Below are positions 26,101 to 34,569 of a DNA stretch of 64,000 nt, one piece after another (positions within the stretch are counted from its first letter, which is position 1; each line of letters starts with the position of its first letter). Origin of the DNA: Aristolochia californica (Eukaryota; Streptophyta; Magnoliopsida; Piperales; Aristolochiaceae); contig JARWKL010000006.1 in NCBI GenBank assembly GCA_029961685.1, forward strand, positions 17,795,276 to 17,859,275, written 5' to 3'. A program made the position numbers and the translations under genes. The notes beneath the pieces were generated by a model. The model was not told where the DNA came from, did not search any database, and saw only the letters and a program-made list of their open reading frames with translations.

Positions 26101-28214
26101 TTCATAAGAAAGAGATTTCTAATTGTTCCTAACATGTTTTAAATGTGGATATGTATGCCTGAAACATGTTGGAGATGCAAGTAACCTAATGATCTGAAAA
26201 TTTCAATGGGTAGAAAAAATTAAATTCTCAAGTTAATGAGTGGTGGGATATTTACAACCGCCAAACAACGCACTTTTTGCCTATTTTACAAAAAAGTGGA
26301 CCTAACAATAATAGATCATCGTAAATATTTTGATCGGTTAATGATGTGTAATAGCTACAATTTTTGTTTGAAATGACTTATGGTTTGGGAGTCAAGACTC
26401 AGTAAAAATGCCTCACCCCCCCTTTTTCGATGATTGAAAAACCTAATATATAAAAAAGTAAAAGAGTTCACAATCCTTAAAAATCGCAAATACTTTTTGG
26501 AATTATCTATCTCAGAATTTGTGCATTTCCATTTTGGATGTTCCATTTTTTTTCAAATCCAAACTTGAGTTTTCACTCACCCATTTTTCTCGTAAACAAA
26601 AAGATAAGGCAAATAGATCACAACAAAAAAAAATATAGCATTTTATGTATGCAAAAAATTGAAAACTATAACAAATGTAAGTGAAGAAAATTATTTACGA
26701 ACTTACAATGAACACCAAAGTTCTGTTATCCATGTTTGGGAAATTTCACTAGTACAACCCCTAAAAGCTTGGTGGAATTTTATAAGAAAGAGATTTCTAA
26801 TTGACCCTAACATGTTTTAAATGTGGATATGCTTGCCTGTAACATATTGAAGATGCAAAAGACCTAATGATCCGAAAATTTCAAGGAGTTGAAAAAATTA
26901 AATTCTCAAGTTAACGTGTGGTGGGGCTATTTACCTGAGCCAAAGAACCCACTTTTTCCCGTTTTAAAAAAAGAGGACCTAACAATCATAGATCATCAAA
27001 AATGTTTTGATCGATTAATGATGTGTAATGGCTATAATTTTTGTTAGAAATGACTTATGGTTTGGGAGTCAACACTCAGTTAAAAAGGCCTCGCCCCCCC
27101 TTTTCGGATGATTACAAAACCTCATATATAAAAAACTAAAAGAGTTTAAAATCCTTAAAAATCACAGATACTTTTTGGAATTATCTCTGTTAGCATTTGT
27201 GAATTTCCATTTTGGATGTTCAATTTTTTTTCAAATCGAAACTTGAGTTTGTACTCTCCCTTTTTTCTCGTAAACAAAAACAGAAGGCAAATACATCACA
27301 ACAAAATTAAAGTTTTAGAGTACATGTATGCAAAAAATTTAAAACTATAACAAATTAAGTGAAGAAAATTATTTCACGCACTAAAAATGAACACCAAAGT
27401 TTTGTTATCCATGTTTGGGAAATTCCACTAGTACAACCCCTAATAGCTTGGTGGAATTTTATGAGAAAGAGATTTCTAATTGTTCCTAACATGTTTAAAA
27501 TGTGGATAAGCAAGATTAAAACATGTTGAAGATGAAAATTACCAAATGATCCAAAAATTTCATGGAGTAGAAAAAATTAACTTCTCAAGTTAATGTGTAG
27601 TGGGATATTTACCGGAGCCAAACAACCCACTTTTTGCCTATTTTAAAAAAAGCGGACCTAACAATCCTAGATCATCGTAAATGTTTTGTTCAATTAATGA
27701 TGTGTAACAGCTATAATTTTTATTAGAAATGACTTATGGTTTGGGAGTCAACACTCAGTTAAAAATGCCTCACCCCTCATTTTTTGATGATTGCAAAACC
27801 TAAGATATAAAAAAAAAAAGAGTTTATAATCCATAAAAATCACAGATACTTTTTGGAATTATCTTTCTCAGCATTTGAGCATTTGCATTTTGGATGTTTA
27901 CTCTTTTTTCAAATCCAAACTTGAGTTTTCACTCTCCCATTTTTCTCGTAAACAAAAAGATAAGGCAAATAAATCACAACAAAAAGAAAATTTTAGAGTT
28001 TATGTATGCAAAAAAATGAAAACTATAATAAATGTAACTGAAGCAAATTATTTCACCCACTATAAATGAACACCTAAGTTTTTTTATCCATGTTTGGGAA
28101 ATTCCACTAGTGAAACCCCTAATTGCTTTGTGGAATTTTATAAGAAAGAGATTTTTAATTGATCCTAGCTTGTTTTAAATGTGGATATGCAAGCCTGAAA
28201 CATGTTGAAGATTC

Positions 28215-28219
28215 AAATG
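28215..28219. repeat. Target-site duplication, left (AAATG)
   Basis: AAATG directly flanks the left LTR and is repeated at 33974-33978 on the other side. Removing the element and one copy restores the satellite motif CAAATGACCTAATGATCC. Confidence 0.95.
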
Positions 28220-28609
28220 TGTAGAATTTAGGATCTCATGAAAGGAACTTTAGATCAACAAGAAAGAAGAAGAAGAAGAAGAGAGAAGGAGAAGAGAAGA
28301 AGAAGAACGTGGAAGAAGAGAGTTTGGATTAAGGGAGAAGAGGGTTGCGTCAAAAAGAAAAATGAGGCTGGACGAATTTGTGGAATGAGAGGAGAGTGCT
28401 TCAATGCCATACCTCTTAGCCAATGCCTTTATTTGTAGTTTTACAATACCCTTAGGGCTACAACTAGATAAAACAAAAGACATAAAAGGAACACATATTT
28501 ACAATTCTATGCCATCTTTACGGAAAGTACCATATTTTACACATATGCCACTCCTTTGACATGTGGGCTTCTTGTCTTGAGCTCGTGGGCTTGAGCCCAT
28601 CCTCCAACA
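28220..28609 (-). repeat. 3' LTR of the copia element
   Basis: On the minus strand it begins TGTTGGAGGATGGGC and ends AAATTCTACA; it matches 33597-33973. It carries about 13 extra bases near 28410-28425 that the 5' LTR lacks. The TATA element of the 5' LTR reads TACAAATA here. A GAA-rich purine stretch at 28259-28312 (plus strand) lies near its 3' end. Confidence 0.95.
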
Positions 28610-28618
28610 CTCCCCTTC
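28610..28618 (-). promoter_or_regulatory. Polypurine tract (plus-strand primer site)
   Basis: Minus-strand GAAGGGGAG directly abuts the 3' LTR. This is where second-strand DNA synthesis of LTR retrotransposons is primed. It overlaps the end of the pol reading frame. Confidence 0.85.
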
Positions 28619-29024
28619 AAACTAGAGGAGAAAAGACATCATAAATACCCAGCTTGCCACATATAAATGGTAGGATTTTAGATGTAACGGGTTTAGTGAG
28701 AATTTCAGCTACTTGCTCTTGAGATGACACATGTTTGAGATAGATTATTCCTGCTTGAAACTTCTCCCGTATAAAATGACAATCCACCACAATATGTTTA
28801 GTTCTTTCATGAAAAACTGAATTTGAAGTGATATGAATAGCTGCTTGATTATCCCAATGCAGATTCATGGACCCCTTTTTATAAAAACCTAGTTCAGTAA
28901 GAAGGGTCCTAATCCATAAAATTTCACTAACGGTATGGGCCATAGCTCTGTATTCTGCTTCGGCGCTAGATCTTGCAACCACATTTTGCTTCTTACTTTT
29001 CCATGTAACCAAGTTTTCCCCCAA
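28617..29024 (-). pseudogene. Copia RNase H domain, C-terminal part
   Basis: Frame of 135 codons encoding most of the RNase H that degrades the RNA strand of the RNA/DNA hybrid during reverse transcription. Visible motifs: RSSAEAEYRAM (catalytic Glu), LHWDNQAAI (catalytic Asp) and RTKHIVVDCHFIREK (last conserved Asp). The end, near GKLGIYDVFSPLV, reaches the normal copia pol C-terminus. The first catalytic Asp lies in the neighbouring frame (28993-29280). The apparent start Met at 29024 is only where this frame opens: a 1-nt frameshift in a GGGGGAAAA run near 29017 separates it from the upstream part. Confidence 0.93.
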
Positions 29025-29280
29025 CTAGAGTACAATATCCTGATGTAGATTTTCTATCATCAGGAGATCCGACCCAATCTGCATCTGAGAAGCCTTCTAT
29101 ATTGAAGTGCCCATGTTTTTTATACAGCAATCCTCTTCCTGGAGCTCCTTTTAGATAACGTAATATTCTCTCTAAAGCCTGCCAGTGGGTAATTTTTGGT
29201 TTGTGCATGAATTGAGTCACCACACTTACAGCATATGATATGTCTGGCCCAGTTACCGTGAGATAAATCAGTTTTCCCAC
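28993..29280 (-). pseudogene. Copia RT-RNase H connection and RNase H N-terminus
   Basis: Frame of 95 codons with the typical copia stretch YLTVTGPDISYAVSVVTQFM, then WQALERILRYLKG and FSDADWVGSPDDRKSTSGY. The Asp in SDADW is the first RNase H catalytic residue. The frame is continuous upstream to a TGA at 29320-29322 and downstream runs off after LVGGKLG because of a 1-nt frameshift near 29017. It is a piece of pol, not an independent gene. Confidence 0.93.
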
Positions 29281-29319
29281 GAGTCTATGATATTTGCCAA
29301 TATCAATATATTCTTCATT

Positions 29320-29925
29320 TCATAATTTTACATTTGTATCCATAGGTGTGTCAACTGGTCTATAACCCTTCATTCTTGTTTTTTCAAGGAGATCCAAGAC
29401 ATATGTCCTTTGAGACAATATTATCCCATGTTTGGATTGAAGAACTTCTATACACAAAAAATATTTAAGCATACCAAGGTCTTTAGTCTTGAATTCCTGA
29501 CATATCATCTGTTTCACCTCTTGTATGCTCAAAGCATCATCATCGGTTAAGATAATATCATCCATGTATATGGCCAATAATATTTTCCCTTTGACCGTAT
29601 CTTTATAATATACGGAATGATCAACTGAGCACCAATGAAAACCAAACCGTAGGAGTGTTTGACTAAATTTATCAAACCAAGCCCGAGGGGACTGCTTAAG
29701 CCCATATAAAGACTTTTTTATCCGGCATACTGACTTCCCCTCAACCACATAACCAGGAGGTTGAACCATATAAATTTCCTCACTGATATCACCATTTAAA
29801 AAAGCATTTTTAACATCCAACTGATAGACGGGCCATGAGGAGTTAGCAGCAATAGATAAGATGATGTGTACCGAATTCAATTTTGCAATAGGAGAGAAGG
29901 TCTCCTCATAATCTATCCCATAGCA
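29320..29925 (-). pseudogene. Copia reverse transcriptase core
   Basis: Frame open from just after a TAG at 29926-29928 to a TGA at 29320-29322; the first Met is at 29880. It holds the RT palm. Motifs numbered from that Met: VYQLDVKNAFLNGD (about residues 18-31, first catalytic Asp), SLYGLKQSPRAW (about 57-68), and YMDD at residues 105-108 with the two remaining catalytic Asp residues. The residue after the YMDD block reads LTDDDA where many copia RTs have LTGDD, a possible decay substitution. Continuity with 29926-30228 is broken only by the TAG, at a place where the family normally has Gln. The active-site residues are intact although the polyprotein is not. Confidence 0.95.
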
Positions 29926-30228
29926 CTACGTATAACCCTTAGCAACCATTCGAGCTTTAAGACGAGCAACTGATCCATCAGGATTATGTTTCACTGAAAA
30001 AACCCATCGACAACCAACCGGTCTTTTACCTTTTGGGAGTGATGTTAAGTACCAGGTTTTGTTTTCATATAAGGCATGCATTTCTTCATCCATAGCCGCC
30101 TTCCATCCTGGATGTCTCAGGGCCTCCTGATACGACTGTGGAACGGAAGTAGAAGAAACGGACACAAGAAACTGAAAACACTCGAAAGACAAGCGATGGT
30201 GAGACATAAAATTTGAGATAGGATGCAA
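29926..30228 (-). pseudogene. Copia RT N-terminal region
   Basis: Frame of 100 codons with the conserved start of copia RT: YQEALRHPGWKAAMDEEM, then NKTWYLTSLPKGKRPVGCRW and VFSVKHNPDGSVARLKARMVAKGY, ending in the TAG at 29926-29928. Upstream it is out of frame with the integrase part because of a 1-nt shift near 30232. The apparent start Met is not a true start. Confidence 0.93.
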
Positions 30229-30965
30229 AGTAGTACAGGAGCGATAGGCTGAGTATCAAATTCAGGCCCATACATAGGAGGAGAAGGACTTACCTCAGGT
30301 GGATCTGACAACTCCACAGGTGAAGGTACGACCGGTGCATCAGGGGATGGATCCACTTCAAGATTGAACGGCACAAGCGAACAAGGAGTAGTAGAAGGAC
30401 AAGTCCATCCTAGAGGAGCATCATGGGAGGAGTAGAAGGGAGTGTCCTCAAAGAAAGTCACATCCCTAGAGATAAACATCCTCCGAAGGGTAGGATTATA
30501 AGAGACATAACCTTTCTGGGTGCGAGAGTATCCCAAAAAAATGAACTTCATAGACCGAGGATCAAGTTTATTTTTATGTGGAGATGCAACATGAACAAAA
30601 CATGTACATCCAAACACTTTCAAAGGAAGAGAAAAAGGATCTTCACCATTAAATAACACAGAGTAAGGAGTTTTATGATGAAGGACTGATGAAGGTAAAC
30701 TATTAATGAGAAAGCATGCTGTAAGAATAGCATGAGGCCAATAGAAATAGGGTACCTTCATGGAGTAGAGGAGGCCCCGAGAAACTTTAAGAAGATGACG
30801 ATTCTTCCTTTCAGCAACACCATTTTGTTGAGGAGTATAGGCACATGATGTTTGATGAATAAGCCCATTACTCTCACAAAATGATTTGAAGTCATGAGAC
30901 ATGTATTCCTTAGCATTATCAGATCTAAGGGTTTGAATTTTCTTCCCAAATTGTGTCAAGACCAT
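30117..30965 (-). pseudogene. Copia integrase C-terminal part and linker
   Basis: Frame of 282 codons. It contains the second catalytic Asp (LRSDNAKEY) and the catalytic Glu (QQNGVAERKNRHLL) of the integrase D,D-E core, followed by the copia-typical stretch KVFGCTCFVHV and KFIFLGYSRTQKGYVSYNP. The rest is a Pro/Ser-rich linker (about residues 195-245) leading towards RT, which then runs out of frame near 30232. The first catalytic Asp lies in the upstream frame; a 1-nt deletion near 30970-30975 separates the two. Integrase inserts the cDNA into the host genome. Confidence 0.94.
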
Positions 30966-31990
30966 AGCATGAAAATTTTAAACAAAGGAAGAATTTCGGA
31001 ATGCTCTTTAAATAGAAATAACCAAGTCACTCGAGTAAAATCATCAACAAAAATGACAAAATATTTAACTTGGGAAATATTTGAGACACATAAAGGGCCC
31101 CATACATCAAAATGTATTAGCTCAAACGGAGCAGTACTTGTAGTTGTAAGACGAGGAGAATATGTACTCCTGACATGTTTACTTAATTGACAAACCTCAC
31201 AACTGATATTAGAAAGTCCTTTTAAAGATGGAACCAAAGAACGAAGTGAAGGGGTAGATGGATGACCAAGTCGGTTGTGCCAAAGTTGGGCCTTAGATGT
31301 ACTGGACGATAATGCAGCTAATGGTGGAAGAGTGAAGTAGTACAAACCCCCCTTTTCATGGCCGCCGCCAATCACCCGCTTCGTAGTGAGATCCTGAAAG
31401 ACACAAGAAGACGGTGAGAAGGTGATAGAGCAATTTAATTGTTTGGTCAATTGGCTAACCGAGAGCAAATTTAAAGGAAATTGAGGAACAAACAAAACAT
31501 CTTGAAAGGGAATAGATGAAGTAAGAGAGGAGGAACCTTTTCCAAGGACCTTGGTTTGGGTACCATCGGCAATAGTAACAAATTTATGAGGATAACAAGG
31601 AGATAAGGACTGCAACAAGTGTTTGTTACCTGATAGATGTTCGGAGGCCCCGGAGTCGATGATCAAAGAGGAAGAGGAAGAAGAGGAAGAAAGCATACTT
31701 GAGGCAATTGTTGTGGCAACAATAGATGATTCCATGAAGGACTTCATTTTCTGAAATGCAGCATAGTCCTCAGCCGTAAGAATCACATTTTCGGATGATG
31801 ATTCAACCTTATCTTCATTTTTCTCAACGTTAACTGAGACTGGGTTAGCTGTGGCCCAATCAGGCTTGCCATGAAGTTTCCAGCATGATGCCACAAGGTG
31901 GTTCTGATGGCCACAATAAGTGCAAATTTGAGGCTCAGTACGAAAAGAATTTTGACCCATTCTACCACCTTTTTTTTCAGCCCCTCTCAT
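30956..31990 (-). pseudogene. Copia zinc knuckle, protease and integrase N-terminus
   Basis: Frame of 344 codons. In order: zinc knuckle CTYCGHQNHLVASC (C-x2-C-x4-H-x4-C, about residues 23-36) from the end of gag; a Ser-rich stretch; the aspartic protease motif LIIDSGASEHLSG (about residues 109-121); the pre-integrase zinc-binding motif with LWHNRLGHPS and CEVCQLSKH; then the integrase core start FELIHFDVWGP with the first catalytic Asp and VDDFTRVTW. It ends at a premature TGA (30956-30958) after a 1-nt deletion near 30970-30975. The initial Met is simply the first in this open stretch; upstream gag is in another frame. Confidence 0.94.
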
Positions 31991-32281
31991 AGTTCGACCT
32001 CTCTAATATTTCTGCCCCGTCCTTGGGATGAGGAAGATATTCCCCGATTGCCAGAGAACATCACCGATGGAGCATCAATAGGAGAAGGAGGGGGATGGAT
32101 CTGGTATCCTAAGTAATATAGCACTAATATCATCGAAGGATGGAAGAGCAGAAGAACTTAGAAGTTGAGTTTTGGCCACCTCAAGGTATGGTTTAATATT
32201 CGATAAGCAAATGGCTGCTGCCAAAGCTTCTCTTTGTCATTCTTGAAAGGCAATATCAGTGGAATATGGCTGAGCTAGTTT
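31991..32281 (-). pseudogene. Degenerate middle part of copia gag
   Basis: Between the gag N-terminal frame and the zinc-knuckle frame, about 290 bp can be read as gag-like sequence (QREALAAAICLSNIKPYLE and KTQLLSSSALPSFDDI) interrupted by an in-frame TGA near 32234 and a later frameshift near 32100. This is gag decay, not an intron or separate gene. Confidence 0.7.
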
Positions 32282-32707
32282 CTATTCTTGAAAGAGACCG
32301 CGAAACCGTGCCAAAAATTTGTGAATATTATCTCCATGTTTCGTATGCAGCATGTTTTGTAAGACATCATATATTTTTTGTAATGAAGCAGTGCTTGAGT
32401 AAAGCTTGGCACAAGTGTCCCATATGTTCTTGGTGGTTTCCAAGTGGACCACATTGTTGGCCACCTGCTCTTCCATGCTATTAATGAGCCAACTTATCAC
32501 CATGTTATCATCCTTAACCCACTTGTGGTAGGACGCATCTTCATCATCAATCGGAGGAGGAAAGTTAACAACGTGGCTCAAGAGGTCACGAGTAATAAGA
32601 ACCCTTCGAACTGATTGTGACCAGCTCATGTAATTGGAGAGACCTCTAAGTGGAATTGTAGTAATACGGAGTATATCACTCTTATTACTATTGTATCCAA
32701 TCTCCAT
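32282..32707 (-). pseudogene. Copia gag, N-terminal part
   Basis: Frame of 141 codons starting at Met 32707, a plausible true gag start since nothing coding lies upstream. It has the usual plant copia gag pattern: LRGLSNYMSWSQSVRRVL near residue 22, VKDDNMVISWLINSM near residue 65, and IWDTCAKLYSS near residue 95. Gag forms the virus-like particle that packages the RNA. The frame stops at a TAG (32282-32284) in the middle of the normal gag region. Confidence 0.9.
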
Positions 32708-33580
32708 GATGAGGCAAGTAAAATATGGAGGTCAAGGGAAAAGGCCTTCTTCCAAGAACAATTACTCTATGTAATTTGAAGAACCCGTAGACCAAATCAA
32801 TCACCAACAAAAGAGAACAAGAACCAATTTCTTTCACAAGGGCTAGCACCAAATTATCAACAAATTTGTGCCTTTAGAAAGTGATAATAACATCCAGCCA
32901 TCACTCAACTTCTCTTGTATTCATAAGAACAAAGAGAAGAAAGTAGATGCAACCGATTAGGCCTTAATCCAAACTCCAACACAAACGAGCAATAGACAAA
33001 AATTTAGAGAAGATTTAACGACAAACCAAGACACTTGGAAGAGATTTATCTTCAGCTCATGGGAGACTTCAACGTAAGAAAAAATTCAATTGTTGAAGTT
33101 AAAAAAAATGAAACTACAAAGGGTAAATGGCTGTTGGCATTTCATCAAACATGTAATGGCATCCAACAACACAACATAAACCCATGAGCAACCTAAAGTA
33201 GGAGAAGATACTCTGGAATTCTACCTCAAATGAGATGGATCCAAATTACATAAAGGTAATTGAATTTCACCCATCAATCTTAATAAGATGCAAACAACAA
33301 ATGATCTTGATCACTCTTGTAATTGATTTACAAGGAGTCAAGATTATAACATCAATTTAGTCATAGAAATAATCTTTACAACATATAAAGATTTATCTTG
33401 ACTTGATGTGACTCAAAATTCAGGAAAGTAAAGAAAAACAGAAAAAAGGAGTATGTAAATAAGAAAAGGAAACAAAAAGAACGTAAATAAGAAGATGATG
33501 AACTTATCTCCTTATGACTGAACTTCTTTTACAACTTCTTGAACAGATTTCATAATAACCCCATGAAGAGATCCTAAACT
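32708..33580 (-). other. Copia 5' untranslated leader
   Basis: About 870 bp between the PBS and the gag start with no convincing reading frame on either strand. It is AT-rich and unrelated to the satellite. In LTR elements this region usually carries packaging signals; none can be recognised here. Confidence 0.7.
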
Positions 33581-33596
33581 CCTTGCTCTGATACCA
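33581..33596 (-). promoter_or_regulatory. Primer-binding site for initiator tRNA-Met
   Basis: Minus-strand TGGTATCAGAGCAAGG directly follows the 5' LTR. TGGTATCAGAGC is the standard plant Ty1/copia PBS, complementary to the 3' end of initiator tRNA-Met, where first-strand cDNA synthesis begins. Confidence 0.96.
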
Positions 33597-33973
33597 TGTA
33601 GAATTTAGGATCTCATGAAAATAACTTTAGATCAACAAGAATGAAGAAGAAGAAGAAGAGAGAAGGAGAAGAGAAGAAGAAGAACGTGGAAGAAGAGAGT
33701 TTGGATTAAGGGAGAAGAGGGTTGCGTCAAAAAGAAAAATGAGGGCTGGACGAATTTGTGGAAAGAGTGGAGAGTGCTTCAATGCCCTGCCTTTATTTAT
33801 AGTTTTACAATACCCTTAGGGCTACAACTTGATAAAACAAAAGACATAAAAGGAACACATATTTACATTTCTATGTCATCTTTATGGAAAGTACCATATT
33901 TTACACATATGCCACTCCTTTGACGTGTGGGCTTCTTGTCTTGAGCTCTTGGGCTTGAGCCCATCTTCCAACA
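33597..33973 (-). repeat. 5' LTR of the copia element
   Basis: Minus strand begins TGTTGGAAGATGGGC and ends AAATTCTACA; 377 bp. It should hold the element promoter; a TATA-like element lies at 33794-33801. It differs from the 3' LTR by about 13 substitutions and two indels. A frame of 65 codons across its left edge into the satellite is a chance reading. Confidence 0.95.
33794..33801 (-). promoter_or_regulatory. TATA-like element in the copia 5' LTR
   Basis: Minus-strand TATAAATA about 175 bp into the LTR, a suitable position for a promoter driving the element RNA. The 3' LTR has TACAAATA at the same place. Function is inferred. Confidence 0.6.
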
Positions 33974-33978
33974 AAATG
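33974..33978. repeat. Target-site duplication, right (AAATG)
   Basis: AAATG identical to 28215-28219, directly after the CA end of the 5' LTR; the satellite monomer continues from here with ACCTAATG. Confidence 0.95.
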
Positions 33979-34409
33979 ACCTAATGATCCAAAAATTTCG
34001 AGAAGAAAAAATTAAATTCTCAAGTTCACGTGCAGTGGGATATTTACCAGAGCCAAACAACCCAATTTTTGCCTATTTTAAAAAATACAGACCTAACAAT
34101 CATAGATCATCGTAAATATTTTGATCGATTAATGATGTGTAACGGCTATAATTTTTGTTAGAAATGACTTATGGTTTGGGAGTTAACACTCAGTTAAAAA
34201 TGCCTCGCCCCCCATTTCCGATGATTGCAAAACCTAATATATAAAAAATAAAAGAGTTTACAATGCTTAAAAATCACAGATACTGTTTGGAATTATCTCA
34301 CTCAGCAATTGTTCATTTCCATTTTGAATGTTCAATTTTTTTTAGAATCCAAACTTGATTTTTTACTCTCCCCTTTTTCTCGTAAACAAAAAGATAAGGC
34401 AAATAGATC

Positions 34410-34569
34410 ACAAAAAAATGAAAATTTTAGAGTTTATGTATTCAAAAAAATTGAAAACTATAACAAATGTAAGTGAAGAAAATTATTTCTCAACAAAAAG
34501 AAAATTTTAGAGTTTATGTATGCAAAAAATTGAAAACTATAATAAATGTAAGAGAAACTTATTTAACAC
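34410..34569 (+). repeat. 80-bp partial-monomer tandem duplication
   Basis: AAAATTTTAGAGTTTATGTA occurs at 34421 and again at 34501, with the following GAAAACTATAA and AAATGTAAG also repeated at the same 80-bp offset. One monomer is lengthened by this duplication (34158 to 34912 is 754 bp). Confidence 0.88.

Larger units (their letters stand above)
16640..28219 (+). repeat. Satellite DNA array, ~680-bp monomer, segment 2
   Basis: Continuation of the same satellite in the same orientation after the foreign fragment. Landmark positions: 16928, 17629, 18324, 19003, 19684, 20349, 21030, 21708, 22432, 23102, 23775, 24457, 25113, 25688, 26367, 27044, 27723. One interval (25113 to 25688) is short by about 105 bp because of a deletion near 25171, where the C-tract joins directly to the region before the poly-T run. 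The last monomer is cut by the copia insertion inside the motif GATGCAAATGACCTAATG (GATTCAAATG on this side). Nothing coding is supported here. Confidence 0.97.
28220..33973 (-). mobile_element. Ty1/copia LTR retrotransposon, full length, decayed
   Basis: A 5,754-bp element on the minus strand. It has two LTRs (390 and 377 bp) with TG...CA ends, a 5-bp AAATG target-site duplication, a PBS complementary to initiator tRNA-Met and a polypurine tract. The coding order is gag, zinc knuckle, protease, integrase, reverse transcriptase, RNase H. Integrase before reverse transcriptase identifies the Ty1/copia superfamily (Pseudoviridae). The reading frame is interrupted by at least two frameshifts and one nonsense codon in the pol part, a stop between RT and RNase H, a frameshift within RNase H, and stops within gag, so this copy cannot make its own full polyprotein. 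By eye the LTRs differ at 13 substitutions over about 375 aligned bases (about 3.5%) plus a 14-for-1 nt indel and a 1-nt indel, so insertion is not very recent. The element is present once and was not copied with the array. Confidence 0.97.

Noticed and set aside
1158..27500. Many plus-strand reading frames of 60-120 codons in satellite segments 1 and 2
   Set aside because: They recur once per monomer by shared descent, start at different Met codons, are broken in many copies, and resemble no protein family I recognise.
28238..28483. Arg/Glu-rich and Ser-rich frames within the 3' LTR
   Set aside because: They read the GAA-rich purine tract of the LTR on the two strands; the 5' LTR does not keep them as a gene.
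30758..31968. Additional minus-strand frames at 30758-30949 and 31783-31968
   Set aside because: Out-of-frame shadows of the integrase and gag/protease frames.
30423..32484. Plus-strand frames inside the copia element (30423, 30894, 31898, 32266)
   Set aside because: Shadows opposite the real gag-pol frames on the minus strand.
33581..33596. A tRNA gene at the initiator-Met-like sequence
   Set aside because: Only the 3' end complement is present; it is the primer-binding site, with no cloverleaf around it.
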